The notes: a model not told the origin generated them from the letters alone. A stretch of 64,000 nucleotides of DNA from Azotobacter paspali (GCF_042434745.1 NZ_JBHLSS010000045.1), one strand, 5' to 3'; positions 27,705 to 36,697 are shown, numbered from the stretch's first letter. Program-made: numbers and translations.

Positions 27705-29063
27705 ATGCCGCACGATCCGCCATATCTGCCCGCCCCCGGCGCGCTGCTCACCGACCTCTACCAGTTGACCATGCTGCAGGGCTATGTCGAGCGCGACATG
27801 CTCGACGGCGCGGTGTTCGAGTTCTTCGCCCGCAAGCCGCCGGCCTGCCGCAATTTCTACCTGGCCGCCGGACTGGAACAGGTGCTCGACTACCTGGAGC
27901 AGTTGCATTTCACCCAGGCCGAACTCGACTGGCTGAGCGGCCTGGGCCTGTTCCGTCCAACCTTTCTCGACTACTTGGCCGGGCTGCGCTTTTCCGGCGA
28001 GGTGCAGGCCATGGCCGAGGGCACGCCGTTCTTCGCCGACGAGCCGGTCCTGCGGGTAGTCGCGCCCCTGCCCGAGGCGCAACTGGTCGAGTCGCGGCTG
28101 ATCAACCTGCTGCATTTCCAGACGCTGATCGCCAGCAAGGCGGCGCGGCTGACGCTGGCGGCGTCGGGCCGGCCCCTGGTGGACTTCGGCCTGCGCCGCG
28201 CCCACGGCGCCGAGGCCGGGCTGCTCGCCGCCCGCGCCAGCTACCTGGCCGGCTTCCAGGCCAGCGCCACGGTACTGGCCGGCGCGCAGTTCGGCATTCC
28301 GCTGGCCGGAACCATGGCGCATTCCTTCGTCCAGGCCCACCTCGACGAGGCCGAGGCCTTCGAGCACTTCGCCCGCAGCCTGCCGCAGTCGGTAGTGTTG
28401 CTGATCGACACCTACGACACCGAGGCGGCGGCGCGCAAGGTGGTCGAGCTGGCGCCGCGCCTGGCCGCGGCCGGCATCCGTGTCCAGGGGGTGCGCCTGG
28501 ACAGCGGCGACCTTGGCGAGCATGCCCGCCGGGTGCGCGCCATCCTCGACCGTGGCGGGCTGGGCGATGCGACCGTCTTCGCCAGCGGCAACCTGGACGA
28601 ATACGAGGTGCGCCGGCTGCTGGCGGAGGGCGCGCCGATCGACGGCTTCGGCGTCGGCACCCGGCTGGATACCTCCAGCGACGTGCCGTACCTGGACTGC
28701 GTCTACAAGCTGCAGGAGTACGCCGGCCAGCCGCGGCGCAAGCGTTCGGAGGGCAAGAGTACCTGGCCGGGGCGCAAACAGGTCTGGCGGCGCTACGACG
28801 ACAGCGGCCACTGCCGTGGCGACAGCCTGATGCTGGAGGGCGAGGCGGGCGAGGGGCAGGCGCTGATCCGGCCGGTGATGTGCGACGGACGGCGCCTAGC
28901 GCCTTCGCCGTCGCTGCAGGAGGTGCGCGCCTATGCCTTGCGCCAGCTCGACACCCTGCCGGCGGCACTGCGAGCGCTGGAGCCAGCGCCGCCCTATCCG
29001 GTGGCGGTGAGCGAGGCGCTGCGCGACCTGGCGGAGCGGGCCGACCGGCTGGCCGGGCTGTGA
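27705..29063 (+). CDS. pncB: nicotinate phosphoribosyltransferase
   Basis: This 452-residue enzyme converts nicotinate and PRPP to nicotinate mononucleotide in NAD salvage. Motifs are LLTDLYQLTMLQGY near the N-terminus, the autophosphorylated histidine in GTMAHSFVQAH and the PRPP site GVRLDSGDLGEHA. It is the longer form typical of the branch found with pncA and prs paralogs. The neighbouring, convergent pncA-prs pair supplies nicotinate and PRPP. Confidence 0.93.
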   Translation: MPHDPPYLPAPGALLTDLYQLTMLQGYVERDMLDGAVFEFFARKPPACRNFYLAAGLEQVLDYLEQLHFTQAELDWLSGLGLFRPTFLDYLAGLRFSGEVQAMAEGTPFFADEPVLRVVAPLPEAQLVESRLINLLHFQTLIASKAARLTLAASGRPLVDFGLRRAHGAEAGLLAARASYLAGFQASATVLAGAQFGIPLAGTMAHSFVQAHLDEAEAFEHFARSLPQSVVLLIDTYDTEAAARKVVELAPRLAAAGIRVQGVRLDSGDLGEHARRVRAILDRGGLGDATVFASGNLDEYEVRRLLAEGAPIDGFGVGTRLDTSSDVPYLDCVYKLQEYAGQPRRKRSEGKSTWPGRKQVWRRYDDSGHCRGDSLMLEGEAGEGQALIRPVMCDGRRLAPSPSLQEVRAYALRQLDTLPAALRALEPAPPYPVAVSEALRDLAERADRLAGL

Positions 29064-29091
29064 CGGCGGCGTCGCTCGTGTCGCCCGCGGG

Positions 29092-29117
29092 ACGGAAAAC
29101 CGCGCAGCGTTTTCCGT
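29092..29117. terminator. hairpin terminator between pncB and pncA
   Basis: A perfect 9-bp stem, ACGGAAAAC (29092-29100) with GTTTTCCGT (29109-29117), surrounds an 8-base loop. It lies between convergent genes and has T residues in the right arm. Confidence 0.6.
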
Positions 29118-29196
29118 TTCGGGCCCTTCCATGCGCGGCAGGTGGAAACGACCGACGGTGGTTTCCCTGCCTGCGGACTCCCTGGCCTGGGAAGGG

Positions 29197-29820
29197 CTAG
29201 TCGAGGATCTTCACCCCGGCCGCGCGCATCGCTTGCAATGCCGCGGCGAGGGAGCCGTCGCGGTCGATGGCACGGCTGGCCTGCCTCAGCAGCAGCGTCT
29301 CGAAGCCCGCTAGGCGCGCGTCCAGCGCGGTGTAGTGCACGCAGTAGTCGGTGGCCAGGCCAGCGAGGAACAGCCGGCGCAGGCCCCGTTCGCGCAGGTA
29401 GCCGGCCAGGCCGGTGGGCGTGCAACGGTCGTTCTCGTGGAACGCCGAATAGGAGTCGACCTCGGCGCGGTAACCCTTGCGCAGGATCAGCTCGGCATGG
29501 GGAATGTCCAGCGCGGGGTGGAGTTCGGCGCCGTGGCTGTTCTGCACGCAGTGGTCGGGCCACAGGGTCTGCTCGCCGTAGTCCAGCCGGACGCTCTCGA
29601 ACGGCCGGCGCCCCGGATGGCTGCTGGCGAAGCTCCGGTGGCCCGGCGGGTGCCAGTCCTGGGTCAGCGCCACGTGGGCGAAGTCTTCGGCCAGGCGGTT
29701 GACCGTCGGCACCACTTCGTCGGCGCCCGGCACGGCCAGGGCGCCGCCGGCGCAGAAGTCGTTCTGCAGGTCGATCACCAGCAGCAGGTCGTTCTCGCCG
29801 ATGGGCGGCAGGCGCTTCAT
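29197..29820 (-). CDS. pncA: nicotinamidase
   Basis: This 207-residue isochorismatase-fold enzyme deamidates nicotinamide to nicotinate. The triad is Asp17 (VIDLQNDF), Lys115 (ILRKGYRAE) and Cys160 (LATDYCVHYT), with metal-site residues in DWHPPGH. Its start overlaps the end of the PRPP synthetase gene by 4 bases, so the two are coupled. With pncB opposite, the cluster covers nicotinamide to NaMN. Confidence 0.95.
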   Translation of the reverse strand: MKRLPPIGENDLLLVIDLQNDFCAGGALAVPGADEVVPTVNRLAEDFAHVALTQDWHPPGHRSFASSHPGRRPFESVRLDYGEQTLWPDHCVQNSHGAELHPALDIPHAELILRKGYRAEVDSYSAFHENDRCTPTGLAGYLRERGLRRLFLAGLATDYCVHYTALDARLAGFETLLLRQASRAIDRDGSLAAALQAMRAAGVKILD

Positions 29821-30797
29821 GCCGGCAACTCCGCCATCGGCGCCAGGCGGTATTCACCGGCCAGCCGCGCGGCCACGTCCGCCGTGGAGTCGAGGATCTC
29901 CAGGCGCCGTGCGGCCAGCTCCGCCGGCAGGCGGAACGGCGGCACGCTGTCGCAGATCACGATGCGCTCGAACACCGGGCTGTCGAGCAGTTCCGTGCCG
30001 CCGGTGAACAGGCCGTGGGCGGCGGCGGCGAACAGCCGGCTGGCGCCGGCCGCCTGGCAGGCCTGGCCGGCACGCAGCAGGGTGCCGCCGGTGCTGATCA
30101 GGTCGTCGACGACGATCGCCACCTTGCCGCGCACCTCGCCGACCAGCAGCGAACCGCTGATCCGGTCGTCGCTGCGGTATTTCTCCATGAAGGCGCTGCC
30201 CACCGAACGGCCGATGCGCGCTTCCAGTTCCTGGCGGAACTGCTCGGCGCGCTTGGCGCCGCCGGCGTCGGGCGATACCGCGACCACTTCCGTCGCGCCC
30301 ACGAGCGGGGCGAAGTGCGCGGCGAACAGGGCGGCGGCCTCGATATTGTGGCTGGGCACGCGGAAGGCGTTGTCGAAGGCGGCGACGTTGTGCACTTCCA
30401 GGGTGGTCAGCCGGTCCACTCCGCAGCTTTCGAGGAGCGCGGCGACGTAGCGGGTGACGATCGGGTCCTGGAACTTGGTGCGGCGGTCCTTGCGCGCATA
30501 GCACAGGTATGGCGCGACCACCTGCACGCGGCGGGCGCCGGCGTCCTTCAGCGCGGCGCAGAAGAACAGCAGGTGGCAGAGCTTGTCGTTGGCGCTGTGC
30601 TGGTCGTCGCCGTGCAGCGCGTGGAAGACTACCGCCTTGCGGCCCTCGACCGGCTCCAGCGCGCGGCTCTTGTGCTCGCCGTCCTCGAACTCGCGCTCCT
30701 CGTGGGCGGCCAAGCCCAGGCCGAGGCGCCGCGCGACGCGGGCGGCGTAGTCCTCGCTGCCGTGCAGGGCGAAGAGCAGGGGAAGGTCCGTGGACAT
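29817..30797 (-). CDS. prs: ribose-phosphate pyrophosphokinase paralog
   Basis: This 326-residue PRPP synthetase-family protein starts at MSTDLPLLFALHGSED. Motifs include LHGDDQHSANDKL, CYARKDRRTKFQDP, the ribose-5-phosphate loop region VSPDAGGAKRAEQF and VVDDLISTGGTL. It is divergent from the usual housekeeping Prs sequence and sits in an operon with pncA, so it is probably a dedicated PRPP supply for nicotinate salvage. Confidence 0.88.
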   Translation of the reverse strand: MSTDLPLLFALHGSEDYAARVARRLGLGLAAHEEREFEDGEHKSRALEPVEGRKAVVFHALHGDDQHSANDKLCHLLFFCAALKDAGARRVQVVAPYLCYARKDRRTKFQDPIVTRYVAALLESCGVDRLTTLEVHNVAAFDNAFRVPSHNIEAAALFAAHFAPLVGATEVVAVSPDAGGAKRAEQFRQELEARIGRSVGSAFMEKYRSDDRISGSLLVGEVRGKVAIVVDDLISTGGTLLRAGQACQAAGASRLFAAAAHGLFTGGTELLDSPVFERIVICDSVPPFRLPAELAARRLEILDSTADVAARLAGEYRLAPMAELPA

Positions 30798-30856
30798 GGG
30801 TGGCTCCTGATTATCGGTAGAAATTGGATATTGTGCCCGCCCGGTCGTTCGTGCGG

Positions 30857-31867
30857 TCAAGGCAGACCGTCGCCGCGCAGGCAGGCCGCGGCCCTGGCGA
30901 GCAGGACGCGGGCCTGGCGAGCCTTGTCGGCGGCCAGCGCCGGGTCGTGCTGGCGACGGGCGCCGCAGGCCAGGGTGAAGCTGCGGGTGGCGGCGCGCAG
31001 GGAGAGGAACAGCGGCAGCGGACGGCAGTCTTCGGCTTCGCCGGCATGCGCCAGGTAGCTTCGCAGCAGGCGCGTCGCCAGCGCGTCGAGGCCGTGATGC
31101 TGGAGGTCGAGCAGCAAGAAGGCGAGATCGTGGAGCACGTCGATGCAGATCAGCCGGTCGCTGAATTCGATGCCGTCGAAAAGTGTCGGCCGGCCGTCGA
31201 ACAGGCAGACGTTGGCCAGCCGCAGGTCGCCGTGGCAGCGCCGCACTCGGCCCTCGCGGCGGCGGCGGTCGAGTTCCCCGGCCTGGGCATCGAGTTCGGC
31301 CAGCGCGGCGCGGTGCAGGGCGGCCAGGGCGCCGTGGTCGAGCAGGTCGGGGTAGCGGCGAAGTTCCCGGTGGTTTTCCTCGATGACCAGTCGTACCGCC
31401 AGTGGGCCGCCGAACTGCGCGGCGATCTCGGCGCCGGCGTGGAAGCGGGCGATCTCCGCGCCCAGGCGTTCCATCAGCGCCTCCGTCAGATGCCCGGCGA
31501 CGGCCATGCGCTCGAACAGCGCCTGCTGGGGAAAACGCCGCATCATCACCACCCAGTCGAGCACCGGCCCGGCGCCGTCGAAGCGCAGGCTGCCGTCCGC
31601 CGCCTGGTTGATCGAGCGCACGGCCAGGTATAGCTGCGGCGCGGTGCGCCGGTTCAGGCGCAGTTCGGCGCGGCAGGCGCGTTCGCGGCTGCCCAGGCTG
31701 CGGTAGTCGAGGGCCGCGTAGGCGACCACGCGCTTGAGCTTGTAGGCGCGCCCGCCGTGCAGGAAGACCAGCGAGCCGTGGCTGTCGATGCGCTCGACGC
31801 GGCCGTCGGGCGCGCCGTAGCTGGCAGGGCGGGAAAGGAAGGCGATGACTTCGTCCTGGTCGTTCAT
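30857..31867 (-). CDS. aminoglycoside-phosphotransferase-fold protein, stand-alone kinase domain
   Basis: This 336-residue protein has the APH/kinase-like catalytic core RRCHGDLRLANVCLFDG and LFDGIEFSDRLICIDVLHD. In many bacteria this domain is fused to a C-terminal P-loop ATPase giving a protein of about 500 residues. Here the second domain is absent, ending with ARAAACLRGDGLP. It lies 59 bp upstream of the prs-pncA pair on the same strand. The substrate is unknown and an antibiotic role is not supported. Confidence 0.8.
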   Translation of the reverse strand: MNDQDEVIAFLSRPASYGAPDGRVERIDSHGSLVFLHGGRAYKLKRVVAYAALDYRSLGSRERACRAELRLNRRTAPQLYLAVRSINQAADGSLRFDGAGPVLDWVVMMRRFPQQALFERMAVAGHLTEALMERLGAEIARFHAGAEIAAQFGGPLAVRLVIEENHRELRRYPDLLDHGALAALHRAALAELDAQAGELDRRRREGRVRRCHGDLRLANVCLFDGRPTLFDGIEFSDRLICIDVLHDLAFLLLDLQHHGLDALATRLLRSYLAHAGEAEDCRPLPLFLSLRAATRSFTLACGARRQHDPALAADKARQARVLLARAAACLRGDGLP

Positions 31868-31981
31868 GGCTGCTCCGATGGCCGGTGCCTGGCGGTGGCG
31901 GTCATCCGGGCAGTCTGGACCAGCCGCCCGGTAGAGTCCTCGCCGTGCATGCCGGCCGCCGTGGCGAGCGCGGCGGCGACT

Positions 31982-32440
31982 TCATTGAGCGAGCTTGCCC
32001 GGATGCGAGCCGGTCACACGATTGCCTCCCCGCGTCCGGTCCTCCGCCAGCGGCTGCGACAGCTCGCGCAGAATGCCGCAGCGCGCGGCCTCGCTCGGCT
32101 CGCTGCAGCACTCGCGCAGGCGTTTGAGTTGTTCCTCGAGCTGGCGGAGTTCGTGGATGCGCGCGGACACGTGGGCGATGTGCGCATCGAGGAGGCTGTT
32201 CACATCGGCGCAGTCCTGGCGGGGATCGTCCTTGAAACGGAGCAGTGCCCGAATCTCTTCGTGGGTCATGTCCAGCAGGCGGCAACGGCGAATGAACGAC
32301 AGCCTTTCGACATGCGCGCCCATGTAGATGCGGAAGTTGCCCATCGTGCGGGCCGGCGCGGCCAGCAGGCCCTCACGCTCGTAGTAGCGGATGGTTTCCA
32401 CCGAAGTTTCGGTGATTTTCGCCAGTTCCCCGATTTTCAT
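31982..32440 (-). CDS. MerR-family Pb/Cd-responsive regulator
   Basis: This 152-residue MerR protein begins with the winged HTH MKIGELAKITETSVETIRYY. Metal-binding cysteines are Cys77 (RQDCADV), Cys112 (with Cys111, RECCSEP) and Cys121 (EAARCGIL). Their spacing is nearer to PbrR than to CadR, whose third cysteine is two residues earlier as I remember it. The C-terminus carries one His-containing stretch. A dyad fitting a MerR operator lies in the divergent region, but no efflux ATPase follows there. Confidence 0.88.
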   Translation of the reverse strand: MKIGELAKITETSVETIRYYEREGLLAAPARTMGNFRIYMGAHVERLSFIRRCRLLDMTHEEIRALLRFKDDPRQDCADVNSLLDAHIAHVSARIHELRQLEEQLKRLRECCSEPSEAARCGILRELSQPLAEDRTRGGNRVTGSHPGKLAQ

Positions 32441-32494
32441 TGCGATCTTTCGACCTCTGTTCGCGCTTGTGCCTGCTTCGACTTTAGCCGTTCG

Positions 32495-32515
32495 ACCCTG
32501 TAGTCGCTACAGGTC
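32495..32515 (+). promoter_or_regulatory. MerR-type operator dyad
   Basis: CCTGTAG (32497-32503), TCG, CTACAGG (32507-32513) is a perfect 7-bp dyad about 55 bp upstream of the MerR gene start. MerR regulators bind such dyads inside promoters with long spacers. The plus-strand side would normally drive a resistance gene, which is missing here. Confidence 0.65.
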
Positions 32516-32819
32516 GTGCGCTCGCCGCTGGTCGACCCACCATCGGCATCGCCGGCCGATCTCCCGGCGTATCGCCCATGCGGCGCGGTACGGCATGCCG
32601 GCCGCGCGGATCCTGGCGAACCTGCTCGCTGCCTCCTGGCCCCGGCCATGTCCTGCCCGTCCGTCCGCGAACGGCGATCGAAGGCGACGGCGGCGCTTTC
32701 TGATGAGCGGTTTCGCGGTATGTGCGAAGAGCAGGCGAACGCGCAGGCGACGGCATTTGCCGCCGGGCCGCCATGGCGCGAACCGGGAGGCGGCGCCGTT
32801 TCGTCGGCGGCCGCCAGCC

Positions 32820-33226
32820 AGGCAGCGACCTTGCCCACCGCGACGGCGACGACTATTACTGGTTAGTCGGCCGCTGTGATGACGTTATCAAGTCTGCCGG
32901 CGATGTGATCGGCCCCTTCGAGGTGAAGAGCGCACGGCTCGACACCCGGCGGTAGCCAAGGCGGCGGTGATCGGCAAGCTAGACCCCTGTTTTCGGCAAG
33001 ACGGCGAAGTTTTTCGTCCCGCCCTGGGATGGCTTCGCGGCCGGCACCGTGCTGTGCGACGAATTGTCCGGCCAGCACGTAAGTACCTGGGAGCGGCGGT
33101 GGCGCCCAGGACGTTGGATTTCCCGCCGGGTCTGCCGCGCACCCGCGACGGCACGCCGATGCGGCGCCTGCCCGAGGCCCGTGAATTGGGGCTGCCCAAT
33201 GGCGACACCTCGACCCTGGAGAGTCC
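32820..33226 (+). pseudogene. remnant of an AMP-dependent acyl-CoA synthetase C-terminus
   Basis: DDYYWLVGRCDDVIKSAGDV with IGPFEVKSA is the hinge and C-terminal domain core of acetyl/acyl-CoA synthetases. After frameshifts and stops come pieces of the rest: AKAAVIGKLDP-like, FAAGTVLCDEL, LDFPPGLPRTRDGTPMRRL and AREYLGLPNGDTSTLE-like coding. The acetylated catalytic lysine motif (normally TRSGKIMRR) is mutated to TRDGTPMRR. The N-terminal adenylation domain is gone. It ends directly at the E1 alpha gene. Confidence 0.75.
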
Positions 33227-33228
33227 GT

Positions 33229-34215
33229 ATGAGCCTGTCGGTACCCTATCCCGCCGAATTCGCGCGGCAGTTGCTATTGGACATGCTGCGCATCCGCTAC
33301 TTGGAAGAGCGCGCCGCCGAGCTGTATGGCGAGGGCAAGATTCGCGGTTTCCTGCATCTGTACATCGGCCAGGAGGCGATCGCGGTCGGCGTGCTGCACG
33401 CCCTGGCGGCGGACGACGCGGTGGTCGCGACCTACCGCGAGCATGGCCATGCGTTGTTGAAGGGCGTGCCGATGCGCGCGATCGTGGCCGAGATGTACGG
33501 TTGCCGGGAGGGCTGCTCGCGCGGGCGTAGCGGTTCCATGCACCTGTTCGATGCGAAGACCCGCTTCTTCGGCGGCAACGCCATCGTCGGCGGCAGCCTG
33601 CCGCTGGCGGTGGGGCTGGCGCTGGCCGAACGCATGCGGGACAGCAAGCGGCTGACCGTCTGCTTCTTCGGCGAGGACGCGCTGGCCGAGGGCGTTGCCG
33701 CCGAGTCGCTCAATTTGGCCGCGCTCTGGCGGCTGCCGGTGCTGTTCTGCTGCGAGAACAACCTTTACGCCATGGGCACTTCCCTGGAGTGTTCGCAGGC
33801 GCAGACCGACCTGTGCGCCAAGGTCCATGCTTTCAAGGTGCCGGCCCGCTCGGTGGACGGCATGGATGTGGTCGCCGTGCATGAGGCGACCCGCGCGGCG
33901 CTGGGGCAGATGCAGGCGGGCTGCGGCCCCTGCTTTCTCGAGTTCCGTACCTATCGTTTCCGCGCCCGTTCGATGGCCGATCCCGAGCCGTATCGCGACA
34001 AGGCCGAAGTGGAGGCGTGGAAGAAGCGCGGACCGATCCACACCTACGGCGCTCAACTCGAGGCCCAGGGGCTGCTCGACGAGGCGGGCCGCCACGCCCT
34101 GGAGGCCGAGGCGGTGGCCGAAGTGGAGGCTGCGGTGGCCTTCGCCGAGGCCGGCAGCCTGGAGCCGGTCGAGGACCTGCTACGCGATGTCTACGCCTCG
34201 GACTGGACCCAATGA
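33229..34215 (+). CDS. pdhA: thiamine-dependent 2-oxo acid dehydrogenase E1 component, alpha subunit
   Basis: This 328-residue E1 alpha subunit of the pyruvate/acetoin dehydrogenase type starts at MSLSVPYPAEF behind a GGAGA site. The TPP-binding segment runs GEDALAEGVAAESLN to CCENN (GDG-type motif, here GED). Other marks are HLYIGQEAIAVGV and YREHGHALLKG. It overlaps the beta-subunit gene by 4 bases (ATGA). No E2 or E3 gene is nearby, so it must use subunits encoded elsewhere. AcoA is an alternative assignment. Confidence 0.85.
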   Translation: MSLSVPYPAEFARQLLLDMLRIRYLEERAAELYGEGKIRGFLHLYIGQEAIAVGVLHALAADDAVVATYREHGHALLKGVPMRAIVAEMYGCREGCSRGRSGSMHLFDAKTRFFGGNAIVGGSLPLAVGLALAERMRDSKRLTVCFFGEDALAEGVAAESLNLAALWRLPVLFCCENNLYAMGTSLECSQAQTDLCAKVHAFKVPARSVDGMDVVAVHEATRAALGQMQAGCGPCFLEFRTYRFRARSMADPEPYRDKAEVEAWKKRGPIHTYGAQLEAQGLLDEAGRHALEAEAVAEVEAAVAFAEAGSLEPVEDLLRDVYASDWTQ

Positions 34216-35183
34216 GCCGCGTCAGCTACCGCGAAGCACTGCGCCAGGGCCTGCGCGAGGCGCTTTGCCGAGATCCGCAGGTATTTTTGATGGGCGAGGA
34301 TATCGGCCGCTACGGCGGCACCCATGCGGTGTCCAGGGAGTTGCTCGAGGAGTTCGGCGAGCGGCGCATCCGCGACACGCCGCTGTCGGAGCTGTCTTTC
34401 GTCGCCGCCGGTATCGGCGCGGCGCTGGGCGGCATGCGGCCGATCGTCGAGGTGATGACGGCGAACTTCAGCCTGCTGGCGCTGGAACCGTTGATGAATA
34501 CCGCCGCGACCCTGCGGCACATGTCCGGCGGGCAGTTCTCGGTGCCGCTGGTGCTGCGCATAGCGACCGGCGCCGGACGCCAGTTGGCGGCGCAGCACTC
34601 GCACAGCCTGGAGGGTTGGTACGCGCGCATCCCCGGCCTGAAGATCCTCGTCCCGGCGACCCTGGAGGATGCCCGCGGCATGCTCTGGCCGGCATTGCAG
34701 GACCCCGACCCGGTGCTGATCTTCGAGCACTGCGCGCTGTACGACCTGGAGGGCGAGCTGGACGAGCACGCGGTGGTGGACATCCATTCGGCGCGGGTAC
34801 GCCGCGTGGGCTCGGACCTGACCCTGGTCGCCTACGGCGGCACCCTCGGCAAAGCGCTGGCGGCGGCCGAGCAGTTGGCCGGCGAGGGCATCTCCGCCGA
34901 GGTGCTCGACCTGCGTGTACTGCATCCGCTGGACGACGCCGCGATCATGGCCTCGGTGTGCAAGACCCGCCGTCTTTTGGTGGTCGACGAGGGTTGGCGC
35001 AGCGGCAGCCTGGCCGCCGAGATCATCGCGCGCGTCGTTGAACGGGATTTCCACGAACTGCATGCGCCGCCTGCGCGGGTGTGCAGTCTGGAGGTGCCGA
35101 CTCCCTACGCCAAGCATCTGGAGGAGGCGGCCTTGCCGCAGGTGCCGGGCATAGTCGCGGCGGCACGCGGGTTGCTGAGCTGA
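34212..35183 (+). CDS. pdhB: thiamine-dependent 2-oxo acid dehydrogenase E1 component, beta subunit
   Basis: This 323-residue transketolase-like subunit starts at MSRVSYREALRQGLREAL and carries FLMGEDIGRYGGTHAV, RIRDTPLSELSFVAAGIGAA, HSHSLEGWYA and GLKILVPATLEDA, all expected of PdhB/AcoB. It is translationally coupled to the alpha subunit. Together they form the decarboxylating E1 heterotetramer. Confidence 0.87.
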   Translation: MSRVSYREALRQGLREALCRDPQVFLMGEDIGRYGGTHAVSRELLEEFGERRIRDTPLSELSFVAAGIGAALGGMRPIVEVMTANFSLLALEPLMNTAATLRHMSGGQFSVPLVLRIATGAGRQLAAQHSHSLEGWYARIPGLKILVPATLEDARGMLWPALQDPDPVLIFEHCALYDLEGELDEHAVVDIHSARVRRVGSDLTLVAYGGTLGKALAAAEQLAGEGISAEVLDLRVLHPLDDAAIMASVCKTRRLLVVDEGWRSGSLAAEIIARVVERDFHELHAPPARVCSLEVPTPYAKHLEEAALPQVPGIVAAARGLLS

Positions 35184-35266
35184 AGCGAGGGTTTTCGCTG
35201 CCGTCGCCGGGCGACGGCTATGCTGAAAAGGCCATGCTCCCATCGAGGGCAGGCGGGAGGCGAGCG

Positions 35267-36697
35267 ATGAATCTCTCGAAGTTTCGCCAGCGCGGCCCCT
35301 TCGAATGGGAGCTGCCGGCCAGTGCACGGATGCGCGTGCCGGGAGTGATCTTCGCCTCGCAGGCGCTCGTCGAGTCGATGGACGACAAGGTCGGCGAGCA
35401 GATCGCCAATGTCGCCAGCCTGCCGGGTATCGTCGAAGCCGCCTATGCCATGCCCGATGCGCACTGGGGCTACGGTTTCCCGATCGGTGGAGTGGCGGCC
35501 TTCGATGCCGGGGAGGGCGGGGTGGTGTCGGCCGGCGGGGTGGGCTTCGACATCTCCTGCGGGGTGCGCAGCCTGCATACCGGACTCAAGCTGGCCGACC
35601 TGGAAGCGCTCAAGCCGCGTCTGGCCGATGTGCTCTACCGGCGCATCCCGGCCGGGCTCGGCAGCACCGGGACGTTGCGCCTGTCGGCCCGGCAGATGGA
35701 TGCCATGCTGCTCGGCGGTGCGAAGTGGGCGGTCGAGGCGGGTTTCGGCGACGAGGCGGATCTGGCGCGCATCGAGGAGTCCGGCCGCATGACCGGCGCC
35801 GATCCTGCCGCTGTTTCGGAGCAGGCGAAGAAGCGCCAGCGCGACGAGATGGGCACTCTCGGCTCGGGCAACCACTACCTGGAAGTGCAGGTAGTCGACG
35901 AACTGTTCGATATCCGGGCGGCCCGGGCCTATGGCTTGTCCGAGGGCGACGTGCTGGCGACCATCCACTGCGGCTCGCGGGGCATGGGCCACCAGATTGG
36001 CACCGACTACCTGCGTGCCATGGTGATCGCCGCCGCGCGGGCGGGCATCGCCCTGCCGGACCGCGAGTTGGCCTGTGCGCCGCTGGATTCCGAGCTGGGC
36101 CGGCGTTACCTCGGCGCCATGCGCGCGGCGATCAATTGCGCGCTGGCCAACCGGCAGATCCTCACCCGACTGACTCGGCAGGCCTTCGCCGAACTGTTTC
36201 CCGGCATCCGCCTGCCGTTGCTCTACGACGTGTCGCACAACACCTGCAAGGAGGAGTGGCATGTCCTCGGCGGCCAGCGCCGGCGGCTGTTCGTCCACCG
36301 CAAGGGTGCGACCCGCGCCTTCGCCGCCGGGCACGCCGAGCTGCCGGTGGAGTACCGCCAGGTCGGCCAGCCGGTGCTGATCGGTGGCAGCATGGGCACC
36401 GCTTCCTGGGTTCTCGCCGGAGCGGCCGGTAGCGGGGCGCGCGCCTTCGCCTCGGCCTGCCACGGTGCCGGCCGGGCGATGAGCCGTCACGAGGCGCTGC
36501 GCCGCTGGCAGGGACGCTCGGTGGTGGACGAATTGGCCGCCCGCGGCATCCTGATCCGCAGCCCGAGCCTGCGCGGCGTGGCCGAGGAGGCGCCGCTGGC
36601 CTACAAGGACGTCGGTGCGGTGGTGGAGGCGGCCGAACGGGCGGGACTGGCGGTGCGGGTGGCGCGGCTGCGGCCGCTGGTGTGCATCAAGGGATGA
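35267..36697 (+). CDS. rtcB: RtcB-type RNA ligase / tRNA-splicing ligase
   Basis: This 476-residue GTP-dependent ligase joins 2',3'-cyclic-phosphate or 3'-phosphate ends to 5'-OH RNA. Metal and guanylylation residues are visible in GVGFDISCGVRS, LGSGNHYLEVQ, HCGSRGMGHQIG, YDVSHNTCKEE and the GMP-accepting histidine in ACHGAGRAMSR. The start at MNLSKFRQRGPFEWELP matches homologs; the longer frame begins inside pdhB. The archease activator gene is at 24.9 kb. A hairpin at 35200-35218 lies between pdhB and rtcB. Confidence 0.94.
   Translation: MNLSKFRQRGPFEWELPASARMRVPGVIFASQALVESMDDKVGEQIANVASLPGIVEAAYAMPDAHWGYGFPIGGVAAFDAGEGGVVSAGGVGFDISCGVRSLHTGLKLADLEALKPRLADVLYRRIPAGLGSTGTLRLSARQMDAMLLGGAKWAVEAGFGDEADLARIEESGRMTGADPAAVSEQAKKRQRDEMGTLGSGNHYLEVQVVDELFDIRAARAYGLSEGDVLATIHCGSRGMGHQIGTDYLRAMVIAAARAGIALPDRELACAPLDSELGRRYLGAMRAAINCALANRQILTRLTRQAFAELFPGIRLPLLYDVSHNTCKEEWHVLGGQRRRLFVHRKGATRAFAAGHAELPVEYRQVGQPVLIGGSMGTASWVLAGAAGSGARAFASACHGAGRAMSRHEALRRWQGRSVVDELAARGILIRSPSLRGVAEEAPLAYKDVGAVVEAAERAGLAVRVARLRPLVCIKG

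Noticed and set aside
26603..29200. An 865-codon plus-strand frame across capA and pncB
   Set aside because: It is antisense to capA and out of frame with pncB; both real genes have conserved motifs.
35200..35218. Hairpin GCCGTCGC / GCGACGGC between pdhB and rtcB
   Set aside because: There is no T-run and it lies close upstream of rtcB. It may be a chance dyad or a weak attenuator, which is not enough for a feature.
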